Below, in pieces: positions 26,974 to 34,929 of a DNA stretch of 64,000 bases. Location: assembly GCA_963744935.1 (NCBI GenBank), contig CAVUVM010000008.1:124001-188000 (forward strand), in the 5' to 3' direction. This DNA comes from Bog-473 sp963744935 (GTDB lineage: Bacteria; Actinomycetota; Acidimicrobiia; Acidimicrobiales; RAAP-2). The notes beneath the pieces were generated by a model. It was not told where the DNA came from. It searched no databases and saw only the letters and a list, made by a program, of their open reading frames with translations. Numbering within the stretch: the stretch's first letter is position 1; each line of letters starts with the position of its first letter. The position numbers and the translations under genes were made by a program.

Positions 26974-27804
26974 CTAGCTGACAAACGTAAGAAGCGCCAC
27001 ATTGACCACTTCAGGGTGAGTCCACGCGATGTTGTGCGGACCTCCCTCCACCGGGACGAGGGTGCAGTCGGCGATCAGTGTCGGAAGCCTCGCCGCAGTC
27101 ACCTCGAACGGAAGGATGCGATCCGCCGTGCCGTGCAGGACGAGCACCGGAACGTCGATCTTCGGCAGGTCGGCCCGGAAATCGGTCAGCCAGGTGTCGA
27201 CGCACGCATACGTGGCGCACGGTGAGCTGGCGGCCGCCACATTGAAACTGGCCTGCCACGCCCGGTCGCTGATCCGGGTCCCACCGAGGACATCGACGTT
27301 GTAGAAGTTGTTGAAGAAGCCTTCGAAAAAGGCATAGCGGTCAGTGACGATGGCCGCCTCGATGTCGGCGAAGACCTTGCCGTCGACGCCCTCGGGGTTG
27401 TCGTCGGTCTTGAGCACGAAGGGTGGGATGGTGCCGAGCAGGGCGGCCTTGCGCACCCGCTGCGAACCGTAGGTGGCGAGGTAGCGGATCACCTCCCCCG
27501 TCCCCATCGAGAAGCCGACGAGCACGGCGTCCCGCAGATCGAGGTGCTCCATCAGCACCTCAAGATCGCCAGCGAAGGTGTCATAGTCATAGCCGAAGGT
27601 CGGATGACTCGACCGGCCGAAGCCGCGGCGATCGTAGGTGATCACTCGATATCCATTGGCCAGGAGTTCGTGCTCCTGGCGTTCCCACGAGTTGCCATTG
27701 AGTGGATAGCCATGGATCAGAACGATCGGGCGGCCACTGCCGTGGTCCTCGTAATGGATCTCGATGGGCGCGCTGTTCTCAGTGCCCACGGTCACAGAAG
27801 CCAT
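26974..27804 (-). CDS. Alpha/beta hydrolase, cofactor-free haloperoxidase type
   Basis: The 276-residue protein matches non-haem chloroperoxidase/perhydrolase-type hydrolases. The oxyanion segment is HGYPLNG, the nucleophile Ser99 lies in GFSMG, the acid is in HGTADRILP, and the histidine is in GGPHNIAWTHP. A DRRGFGRSSHP segment is diagnostic of the family. These enzymes make peracids or hydrolyse esters and lactones in the cytoplasm. It stands 120 bases downstream of the frameshifted VOC gene on the same strand, with a strong hairpin between them, so separate transcripts are likely. Confidence 0.87.
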   Translation of the reverse strand: MASVTVGTENSAPIEIHYEDHGSGRPIVLIHGYPLNGNSWERQEHELLANGYRVITYDRRGFGRSSHPTFGYDYDTFAGDLEVLMEHLDLRDAVLVGFSMGTGEVIRYLATYGSQRVRKAALLGTIPPFVLKTDDNPEGVDGKVFADIEAAIVTDRYAFFEGFFNNFYNVDVLGGTRISDRAWQASFNVAAASSPCATYACVDTWLTDFRADLPKIDVPVLVLHGTADRILPFEVTAARLPTLIADCTLVPVEGGPHNIAWTHPEVVNVALLTFVS

Positions 27805-27862
27805 TGCCTCTCACCATTTCTGCGATTCCCGCTGGGCGGCGGGCTCAAGTATGCGGATGGGC

Positions 27863-27895
27863 CCCCCCGCCGTCGCACCCTGCGACGGCAGGGGG
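27863..27895 (-). terminator. Strong GC-rich hairpin
   Basis: A nine-base-pair stem (27869-27877 with 27881-27889, loop CCC) continues after one mismatch into five further G-C pairs, 27863-27867 with 27891-27895. It lies 28 bases after the VOC stop codon on the minus strand. There is no T-tract, so it may be a rho-assisted or processing hairpin rather than a classical intrinsic terminator. Confidence 0.6.
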
Positions 27896-27923
27896 TAGCT
27901 GCGAATTCGGTGATGCCAGCCGA

Positions 27924-28377
27924 TCAGTCCCGGCCTGGGAGCCTCGTGGTCACCTCTTGGACGAGCCATAGATTCCCGTCGGGATCGTTGAAAGAGCAGA
28001 AAGACCCGTAACTGGTGCGCTCGGGGTCGACGCCGGGTTGCCGCGTCTCGACGGGGAACGGCGGGCCGTGCCACACGTCACTCACGTCGATGCCAAGTTT
28101 GAGGAGTTCGTCATGGGCCGCCCTCGATGTCGGAGACGACCAGGGTGGCCTGGATCCCCCCAGGGGAGCCCGTTGGGAGTCCCAGTCCGAACGTGATCGA
28201 GGCCGGCGAGCCTGGGGGTGTGAACTGGACAAAGCGAAGCCCATCCATCGGCGCAACGTCGTCGTCGAGCCGCCAACCCAGTTGCTGGTAGAACCCCTTG
28301 GCCCGATCGACGTCAGTCACTGCGACAATGTGGTTTTCGAGCCTTATCTTGACGCTGGATACTGCTGCTGGGCTCAT
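27924..28377 (-). pseudogene. VOC-family (glyoxalase-like) gene with a single-base frameshift
   Basis: Two overlapping frames together encode one glyoxalase/bleomycin-resistance-type protein of about 150 residues. The first frame runs from the ATG at 28377 through LENHIVAVTDVDRAKGFY to VVSDIEGGP and then stops. The second frame continues with AAHDELLKLGIDVSDVWHG and ends with SFNDPDGNLWLVQEVTTRLPGRD, the usual C-terminus. Removing one base from the run at 28121-28123 restores a continuous reading (SDIEAAHDEL). The protein would be a metal-dependent VOC enzyme of unknown substrate. The break is either a real inactivating mutation or a sequencing error in a homopolymer. Confidence 0.85.
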
Positions 28378-28707
28378 AACTCTCTCGCTTCCTTTGGTTT
28401 GATTGTTGGCTATGAATTCCAGTTAAACCTGCTTCCTTTCGTCGGTCCACGACTTATGACCTAACTGTGGTAGGCCCCGGCTATCACACTTGGCTGCGCC
28501 ATGGAAGGCATCGAACTCGGACGCCCGACCTCTGTTTTCCGACCGTTGAGCACCCGGCGACGTCTCTTTTGGCAGCGGTGACCCGGTCAGTGGCGCGGCT
28601 TCGAGGTGCTGCCGACGACAGGTCACATGCCCCAGATGGATAGGTGGGGTGCCAGCAGTCCGATGACGATGCGTAGACGCCGGCACTAGCCGCGACCAGC
28701 TCTTGGA
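28378..28707. other. Intergenic region, no gene seen
   Basis: These 330 bases lie between the VOC start and the HtrA stop; both genes are on the minus strand. The part next to the VOC gene is AT-richer and may carry its promoter (GGAAG is present about 14 bases before the ATG). The rest holds nothing I can identify. Confidence 0.4.
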
Positions 28708-29685
28708 TTAGTCCTTTGCGCGCAGTTCTTCAGGTGTGACGATCACATCGACGAGGGCTTCGGATCGGAGCACGTTCAACGCCAACGGCTGGCCGATAGC
28801 GTTCCCGAGCATCAGTCGCTGCAACGACTGAGCACTCGAAACTGCCTCGCCATTGGCACTGACCAAAAAGTCTCCGGCTCGTAGTCCAGCCTTTGCGGCC
28901 GGCCCGTCCGATATGACCTGCTCGATTCGCATCCCGGTCTTCTGATTGAGTCGGGCGGCGAACGACGGAGGGAGCGGGGCGGGGGTCCCCGCCACGCCCA
29001 GGTAGGCCCGGCGGACACGGCCCTCGGCCATGAGGGTAGCGACGATCTGACGGGTGATTCCGTTGATGGGGATGGCCAGGCCGACCCCAACCCCGGCGAC
29101 CGCGGTGTTGATGCCTACGACCTCGCCCGAAGCGACGACAAGCGCCCCGCCCGAGTTCCCCGGGTTCAGTGCGGCATCGGTCTGAATGACGTCATCAACG
29201 ATGCGCATGTCTTCCCCCGCCCGCGTCGGCAACGAGCGGCCCAAGGCACTGACGATTCCTGCAGTTATGGTGCCTGCCAGTCCGAGGGGGTTCCCGACCG
29301 CAACGACCAGTTGTCCCACTCTGAGCTGGGAGGCCTCACCTAATCGCGCCGGCGCAGGGGTTACGCCGTCGGCGCGAACCACGGCCAGGTCAGACAGGGG
29401 GTCGCTGCCAACGACGCGAAACGGGACCGTGGTGCCGTCGGCGAAGGCAGCCTGACCGGCCTCTGCCTTCCCAACCACGTGGGCATTGGTAAGCAAGAAA
29501 CCGTCGTTCGTGAACACGACCCCCGAGCCAGCGCCCGCAACGATCCTCCCGTCACGGCGGAGCTGCGACACCTGCAATGCAGCAACCCGGGGGGTCAGGT
29601 GCCCGGCAACCGAGACGACGACCTGGGAGTACGCGTCAAGCGCTTCGAGTTCCGGTTGGGATGAGCGGGTGAGAGTGTCGGTCAT
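28708..29685 (-). CDS. HtrA/DegP-like serine protease with PDZ domain, no export signal
   Basis: The 325-residue protease has a trypsin-like domain with the triad His69 (TNAHVV), Asp99 (SDLAVV) and Ser178 (GNSGG), followed by one PDZ domain at about 225-315 (QVISDGPAAKAGLRAGD). HtrA proteins normally begin with a signal peptide or membrane helix, but here residues 1-45 are polar, so a cytoplasmic protease is implied. The ribosome site AAGGA lies just before the ATG. It follows the topoisomerase gene on the same strand after a 148-base AT-rich gap, so it may be controlled separately. A role in quality control or stress is likely from the family. Confidence 0.9.
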   Translation of the reverse strand: MTDTLTRSSQPELEALDAYSQVVVSVAGHLTPRVAALQVSQLRRDGRIVAGAGSGVVFTNDGFLLTNAHVVGKAEAGQAAFADGTTVPFRVVGSDPLSDLAVVRADGVTPAPARLGEASQLRVGQLVVAVGNPLGLAGTITAGIVSALGRSLPTRAGEDMRIVDDVIQTDAALNPGNSGGALVVASGEVVGINTAVAGVGVGLAIPINGITRQIVATLMAEGRVRRAYLGVAGTPAPLPPSFAARLNQKTGMRIEQVISDGPAAKAGLRAGDFLVSANGEAVSSAQSLQRLMLGNAIGQPLALNVLRSEALVDVIVTPEELRAKD

Positions 29686-29692
29686 CAGGTTC

Positions 29693-29752
29693 CTTATTAC
29701 AAAATTACGTAGTTACTTATACCGGAAACCCTGTAACCCTCTTACGTGGTGG
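29693..29752 (-). promoter_or_regulatory. Possible promoter/operator upstream of the HtrA-like gene
   Basis: An AT-rich patch in otherwise GC-rich DNA contains a near-palindrome (GTAACTACGTAA read on the minus strand), a TATAAG box next to it, and a further GTAA-N5-TTAC inverted repeat. The cluster suggests a regulated promoter for the protease gene. No specific regulator can be named. Confidence 0.3.
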
Positions 29753-29833
29753 CTTAATCCGGACACGCTCCGGCGCGAAACCGCAGCTCATTCGCATCAA
29801 GGAGCCGGGCCGCCCGAGTTCAGATGGTGGCCC

Positions 29834-31126
29834 TCAGAAGGATCCATGGTCTAGGCACTCCGATTTGTCGTCTCGAGCGACAACTTCCGTGGTCGCGCGG
29901 GTGATTCCAGAGAGGATCGCTGCCTGGAGCCCGGGATCGGTAAAGAGGTCTGCCACCGCACGCGTGCCAACGCGATCGGACGACTCGGCAACGGCGGCGG
30001 CTACCAGGTCAGAGCGGCCAACGTTGATCCAGGCCGGATGGATATATGAAGACCGGGTGACAGAGGCCGTGTCGCCCAGCAAAGTCGCCGCAGCACCGAC
30101 AGCGAGGCGCTCCCGCGACCTGGCCGATACGTCCGCTGGGGGTTCGGCTCCACCAAGCACCGCAACTGCTGCAACCGTGGCGCCCCAAGTGCGGAACACC
30201 TTGGCGCTCGCTGGTGCTTGGGTATGTGCATGGAGGTAGGCGTTCACTGCGGCACTCGTCACGTGATGCGTTCCATGTTCATCCGTTACAGCAAAGATCG
30301 GCTGCGCATCGTTGCCCGCCGCACTTACAAGCGTGCCCACAATCTTTGACGTCGCCTGGTCGCGGACTGTGACGGTGTGATGGAGGTGTTCCTTGCCGAT
30401 GAAATGGAACGTGATGGTCGAACCGCGCGTATCGACGTGGCTCCGCCGAAGCGTTGTAAGTCCGTAGGTGTGATTGTCTCGGACATACCGGTCATTGCCC
30501 ACGCGAAGCAGCCCGCGCTCTAAGAGCCTGACGATGGCGGCGGTCACGACACGTGCGCCGAGTGGCTCCTGGCGGTATCGAGCGATGTCGCTCGCGACCT
30601 GATGGCGTAGCGCAGGAATGGCCGCAGCGAACAGTGTCATGCGGGCGAACTTGTAGTCGCTGGCAAGATTTCGGGCCGCAGGAGAGTATCGGTACTGCGT
30701 CCGACCGCGCTGGTCGACGCCTGTCGCCTGTACGGACGCATTGGCGTCGGCAGACGCCCACACGTCTACCCACGCGGGTGGAATCACCAGCTGCCGCAAT
30801 CGTTCCAGGACAGCTGGGTCGTCCACTGAACCGCCGGCCTCGTCGACCCACTTGTCGGGTCGGGCGATAATTCGGTGGAGCCCGGGCGGCCGGAAGGCCC
30901 GGGGCGTTGGCGGAGTCCGACTGCGGGAGCCCCTCACTTCCCCGGAGCGTTCCGGCCGGCTGCGACCCACCACGAGACTCTCAGCACTCAGAAGGTGAGA
31001 ACGATCCAAACCCGACGCGAGCCCGAGGACAAACTCACGGTATACATATCCAACATCGTAAACGTCGAGCGTCTGAGCAACCAGTGAATCTCGTCGGGCT
31101 TTGTCAGCGGAAGCTGCGGCTTCCAT
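29834..31126 (-). CDS. DNA topoisomerase IB (viral/eukaryotic type)
   Basis: This type IB topoisomerase of about 430 residues relaxes supercoils through a 3'-phosphotyrosyl intermediate. Visible family blocks are RIIARPDKWVDEAGG, IPPAWVDVW, QATGVDQRGRTQYRYSP, RVGNDRYVRDN (catalytic Arg), TFHFIGKEH (Lys), FRTWGATV (Arg) and the active Tyr, near residue 361, in SSYIHP. An open frame continues upstream to 31378 but would overlap the divergent gene at 31205 and has no family content, so I chose the ATG at 31126. Such enzymes are accessory in actinobacteria, which also use topoisomerase IA and gyrase. Confidence 0.88.
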   Translation of the reverse strand: MEAAASADKARRDSLVAQTLDVYDVGYVYREFVLGLASGLDRSHLLSAESLVVGRSRPERSGEVRGSRSRTPPTPRAFRPPGLHRIIARPDKWVDEAGGSVDDPAVLERLRQLVIPPAWVDVWASADANASVQATGVDQRGRTQYRYSPAARNLASDYKFARMTLFAAAIPALRHQVASDIARYRQEPLGARVVTAAIVRLLERGLLRVGNDRYVRDNHTYGLTTLRRSHVDTRGSTITFHFIGKEHLHHTVTVRDQATSKIVGTLVSAAGNDAQPIFAVTDEHGTHHVTSAAVNAYLHAHTQAPASAKVFRTWGATVAAVAVLGGAEPPADVSARSRERLAVGAAATLLGDTASVTRSSYIHPAWINVGRSDLVAAAVAESSDRVGTRAVADLFTDPGLQAAILSGITRATTEVVARDDKSECLDHGSF

Positions 31127-31204
31127 TGCCCACGAAGCCGTCGCGGCCGGGCCTACCTGACCTCTTCGGACCCTGGGAGTGATGTACCCGGTTAGGGTCG
31201 GGGA

Positions 31205-32698
31205 ATGGAGCGTGAGGTCGTTGTCGGGTACTGCTGGCCGCAATCGGTGCGCGCAGGCGAACAGGTCGGTCTGCACATCTCGTCGTCCGCAGGGCGGCCG
31301 GCACGCGTCGAGGTAGCACGGGTCGGTACGCGCCGGGAGGTCGTATTCAGTTCTGACGCAGTCGCAGCCCACGAGCACGAGACCCCGAAGGACGCTTCCT
31401 CCAAGGGATGCGGTTGGCCTGTCGCTCTCACGCTAGACGTCGACCTGACATGGCGGTCGGGCTACTACGAGGTCGTCATGGAGATCGACGTTGGCGAGAA
31501 GGTGCGGCGCGACTACGCATTCTTCGTCGTGCGTCCGTCGACCGGCACGCGTATCGTGATCGCGCTGGCGACCAATACGTGGCACGCCTACAACGACTTT
31601 GGCGGATCCAACCTGTACACCGGTGGCACCCACGCAGCGATGAAGCGCCCGATGTCGGCGGGCTACCTCTATAAGCCACCGGGTAAGGGCCGTCGCGTGA
31701 CGGGTACGGGCGCGCCCGATCCGCAGAACGCCGCACATGTGGGCTACATCCAGATCAACCATCTGTCGGGCTATGCGGGGTCGGCCGGATGGCCCGACTG
31801 GGAGCTGCCGTTCATAATGTGGGCCGAGCGCGAAGGGTTTGAGATCGGCGTGTGCACGAATGCTGACCTCGAAGATCACCCCGAGGTCTTGTACGGGTCC
31901 AGTCTGTACCTCTCAGTCGGTCATGATGAGTACTGGACTCGCGGAATGCGCGACACGGTCGAAGCGTTCATCGCGACAGGTGGCAATGCGGCGTTTTTCT
32001 CGGGCAACACGTCCTTATGGCAGGTGCGCCTCGAGAGCGACGATCACGATGTGATGGTCGGATACAAGAGCTTCTTCAAGAGCGACCCACTCATGGGGAC
32101 GGAACGCGAAGCGGAGGTGACGACGTTCTGGTCCGACGCAGTCATCGGGCGTCCCGAGAACTCCATGACTGGCGTCTCGTTCACCCGCGGGGGCTATCAC
32201 CGCATAGGTCGAAATGTGACATCGGGCCTCGGTGGCTACACCCTGCACCGCGCCGGTCACTGGATCTTCGAAGGGACCGGGCTCGGCTACGGAGACGTCC
32301 TCGGCGCCAGCGCGACGGTCGTCGGCTACGAATGCGACGGGTGTGTCTTCACCTACCGCGATGGGCTGCCGTACCCGACCGGGGAGGACGGCACGCCTTC
32401 ATCCTTCGAGATCCTCGGCACTTGCCCGACGCAGCACTTCACGCGCGAGACAGCGCCTCGCCCGCCCCAACCGGGTGAGCCGAGCGAATTGGAGTACATC
32501 GCTTCACGCGTATTCGGGACCCGCGAGCCCGAGGCAATTGAACGCATCCGTCACGGCCACGCCGTGTTGGGTGCCTACACAAACGAGGCCGGCGCCACGG
32601 TGGTCACGTCGGGATCGACCGACTGGGCTCACGGACTGGCCGGGCGAGACCAGCAGATTGAACAGATCACTCGGAACGTGCTGACGCGGTTGGGGTAG
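31205..32698 (+). CDS. N,N-dimethylformamidase large-subunit-like protein
   Basis: The 497-residue protein matches the C-terminal domain of the beta (large) subunit of N,N-dimethylformamidase. Conserved blocks include TNTWHAYNDFGGSNLY, the LSVGHDEYWTRGMRDTVE segment near residue 240, AFFSGNT and a C-terminal TSGSTDWAHGL. In the true enzyme these surround the iron site that hydrolyses dimethylformamide. No small-subunit gene is adjacent, and many relatives are uncharacterised, so dimethylformamide need not be the substrate. No signal peptide is visible. The ATG start lies 78 bases from the divergent topoisomerase start, so a shared promoter region is likely. Confidence 0.78.
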   Translation: MEREVVVGYCWPQSVRAGEQVGLHISSSAGRPARVEVARVGTRREVVFSSDAVAAHEHETPKDASSKGCGWPVALTLDVDLTWRSGYYEVVMEIDVGEKVRRDYAFFVVRPSTGTRIVIALATNTWHAYNDFGGSNLYTGGTHAAMKRPMSAGYLYKPPGKGRRVTGTGAPDPQNAAHVGYIQINHLSGYAGSAGWPDWELPFIMWAEREGFEIGVCTNADLEDHPEVLYGSSLYLSVGHDEYWTRGMRDTVEAFIATGGNAAFFSGNTSLWQVRLESDDHDVMVGYKSFFKSDPLMGTEREAEVTTFWSDAVIGRPENSMTGVSFTRGGYHRIGRNVTSGLGGYTLHRAGHWIFEGTGLGYGDVLGASATVVGYECDGCVFTYRDGLPYPTGEDGTPSSFEILGTCPTQHFTRETAPRPPQPGEPSELEYIASRVFGTREPEAIERIRHGHAVLGAYTNEAGATVVTSGSTDWAHGLAGRDQQIEQITRNVLTRLG

Positions 32699-33151
32699 AA
32701 CCGGCACCGCGCTCACTTCCAGACACTCCCTTTTCATAGAATGGAGCGGAAGACGTGTTTTCGACCTCGCCATCCTTACCTTGACAAGGTGGTGATTTCG
32801 TCCGTTTTGGGTGTGGCAAGTCCCCCGGGTGCGCCTCCGTCCACCCAGTTTTCCATCTGCCCCACTCAGTTCGCTCCTGTAGTGGAGCGCTCTACTATGA
32901 GCTACCAACAACTCCTGGGATCCGCGCGAAATGGTGTTCCATGACCCACAGGTACTCGCTCAACGTCCGTGTGAAGCGTCTGGCCGCGTCCTTCTCGATG
33001 TTGCGGTTTCTGCTGGCACGCGTAGCACGCAATCTCCAGTTCCGGCGCACTACGTTGGATTCAGCTTCCGTAGATTTGAGGATATTTCTTCGGTACGAGA
33101 TTTTCCGTGGCGGACCGAACATGCCGAACCTGCAATGTTATCTTTAAGCGC
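32699..33151. other. Intergenic region with decayed repeat
   Basis: About 450 bases precede the phosphoesterase. The first 200 contain the tRNA-half repeat copy A. The rest (32900-33150) is AT-richer than the surroundings, with short open frames but no recognisable protein, and probably holds the phosphoesterase promoter. Confidence 0.5.
32741..32895 (-). repeat. Decayed tRNA-Gly 3'-half repeat, copy A
   Basis: On the minus strand, 32741-32791 reads as a worn anticodon-stem-to-acceptor half of tRNA-Gly: CACCACCTTG, a decayed T-arm, then CTCCAT. Similarity to copy B (40295-40465) continues past the tRNA part through a shared AGTCCCCC block and an ACCC block. The distal end (32836-32895, GTCCACCC ... 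GCTCTACTAT) resembles the segment at 38545-38617. Confidence 0.65.
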
Positions 33152-34813
33152 GTGACCTCGCGTCGCCTAAGCCGACGTGCGCTGCTTGGTGCGGCAGCCG
33201 CGGGAGCGTTAGGCGCAGGGATCGAGGCAGCAAGCAGCGCCTCAGCCACCCCCTCGAGTGCGATGAGCGTGGATCGTGTTAACCGTCAGAGCTCCCGAAA
33301 TCATCGGGGAATTAGGGAGCCTGGCTCGCGTCCTAATCCTGCAGCACCAGCTGGGACGGATCAGGTGCCCCAGATTGAATACTTCACCGTCGTGATGATG
33401 GAGAACCACTCATTCGACAACCTTCTCGGGATGCTGGGTCGCGGTGATTGCTTCGCGAAAGGGCCGAACGGTCAGCCTACGGTTACTCTCCCAGACGGTC
33501 ACGGCAACCTCGTCCGCGCATTTCATATGCCAAGCGAATGTCAGACCAATGGTGTGGGCCAAAACTGGAACCTGGCCCACCATTCGTTGGTGAATGGGAA
33601 CCGCGGTTTCGTCGAAGGATCTACTGGTGAAGCAGTTGGCTACTTCCTCGGAGACGACCTTCCGTTCACCTGGGACATGGCTCGCATATTCCCGATCGCC
33701 GACCGGTGGTTCTCGTCATTACTCGGTCAGACCGACCCGAATCGACGATATCTAATGGCCGGCACATCGCTCGGACAGGTCGCCGACCAACTCAACAACG
33801 AGCTCCCACCAAATGGGACGATCTTCGACATCCTCAACCGCTATGGCGTTACGTGGAAGGACTACTACTCGAATGTGTCTTCAATCGGCGTCTGGCTGCC
33901 TCTGCTCTCCAAGCCTGCCATTACGGCGAACATCAATACTGTTGACCAGTACTACTCCGATGCAGCCGCAGGCACACTCCCGCAGTTTTCGTTCGTAGAG
34001 CCCAACTACACCGTTTCGTCGGAGGAAAACCCTCAGGACATACAGTTCGGCGACCAGTTCCTCGCCAGCATCGTGAACGCGATGATGTCGGGTCCGCAGT
34101 GGAAGAGGTCGATGCTGATATGGACCTACGACGAATGGGGCGGCTGGTATGACCACGTCACGCCGCCAGCCGCCATCCCGCCTGACAACATTTCGCCCGT
34201 CCTCTCCCCCAACCAGGTGTCTGGCCGGTTCAACCAATATGGCTTTCGGGTGCCCGCAGGTGTGGTGTCGCCTTATTCGAGGCATGACTTCGTTTCCCAC
34301 ACGGTCTACGACCACACATCTGTCCTAAAAACGCTTGAACGAAAGTGGAACCTACCGGCGCTTACTCGTAGGGATGCGAATGCAAGCGACTTGTTCGATA
34401 TGGTCGACTTGCAGTCACCCCCGGCCTTTGCCGCTCCGCCAAGTTTAAAGGCTCCAGCCAACCCAACTCTTTCAAAGGGGTGCCTTGTGACTGGGCCAGG
34501 AACAATTCCGCCACCCAGAGCCGTCACCCTCAGGGCGGTTCGGAACACTCCGGTCATTGGACCTTCGAGCCTTCCGTCTGGGGTGGTCGGGAAGCCATAC
34601 CGAGCTGCGCTGACTGCCTCATCGGTGAGCCACGATGCACGCTGGGTTGTGTTGTCCGACGACCTTCCGCCGGGACTGGTGCTTGATCGAAAAACGGGAA
34701 CGATCGCCGGAATGCCCTCTGCAGCGGGAAGCTCGGGGGTCACAATCGGAGTGAGCCAGGCCGAGGGACCGGTGGGTGCACAGTCCTATACGGTGCAGAT
34801 AGCGACGGCCTGA
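33152..34813 (+). CDS. Tat-exported phosphoesterase (acid phosphatase/phospholipase C family)
   Basis: The protein of about 553 residues begins with a twin-arginine signal (SRRLSRRALLG then AAAAGALGAG). Its phosphoesterase-family domain (alkaline phosphatase-like fold) starts with the signature FTVVMMENHSFDNLLG. Further metal/substrate segments include WDMARIFPIADRWFSS, YDEWGGWYDHVTPP and the SPYSRHDFVSHTVYDHTSVL block. The C-terminal 80 residues look like an Ig-like putative cell-wall domain (LPPGLVLDRKTGTIAGMP). Relatives hydrolyse phospholipids or phosphomonoesters outside the cell. I chose the GTG at 33152, which places the RR motif near the N-terminus; a GTG at 33107 would add 15 residues. 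Neither has a good ribosome site. Confidence 0.85.
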   Translation: MTSRRLSRRALLGAAAAGALGAGIEAASSASATPSSAMSVDRVNRQSSRNHRGIREPGSRPNPAAPAGTDQVPQIEYFTVVMMENHSFDNLLGMLGRGDCFAKGPNGQPTVTLPDGHGNLVRAFHMPSECQTNGVGQNWNLAHHSLVNGNRGFVEGSTGEAVGYFLGDDLPFTWDMARIFPIADRWFSSLLGQTDPNRRYLMAGTSLGQVADQLNNELPPNGTIFDILNRYGVTWKDYYSNVSSIGVWLPLLSKPAITANINTVDQYYSDAAAGTLPQFSFVEPNYTVSSEENPQDIQFGDQFLASIVNAMMSGPQWKRSMLIWTYDEWGGWYDHVTPPAAIPPDNISPVLSPNQVSGRFNQYGFRVPAGVVSPYSRHDFVSHTVYDHTSVLKTLERKWNLPALTRRDANASDLFDMVDLQSPPAFAAPPSLKAPANPTLSKGCLVTGPGTIPPPRAVTLRAVRNTPVIGPSSLPSGVVGKPYRAALTASSVSHDARWVVLSDDLPPGLVLDRKTGTIAGMPSAAGSSGVTIGVSQAEGPVGAQSYTVQIATA

Positions 34814-34929
34814 CCTCCCTGCCAGAGCCCAGGGTCAACGCGATGGATAGAGATGGAACGGGCCTCACCGGGGTCTCGATCCAGACCCACTTGACAGTCT
34901 GATTCGGAACAGATGAGGCAAGTTTTGAG

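Noticed and set aside
31127..31378. Longer N-terminus for topoisomerase IB
   Set aside because: It would overlap the divergent gene starting at 31205 and has no topoisomerase-like sequence.
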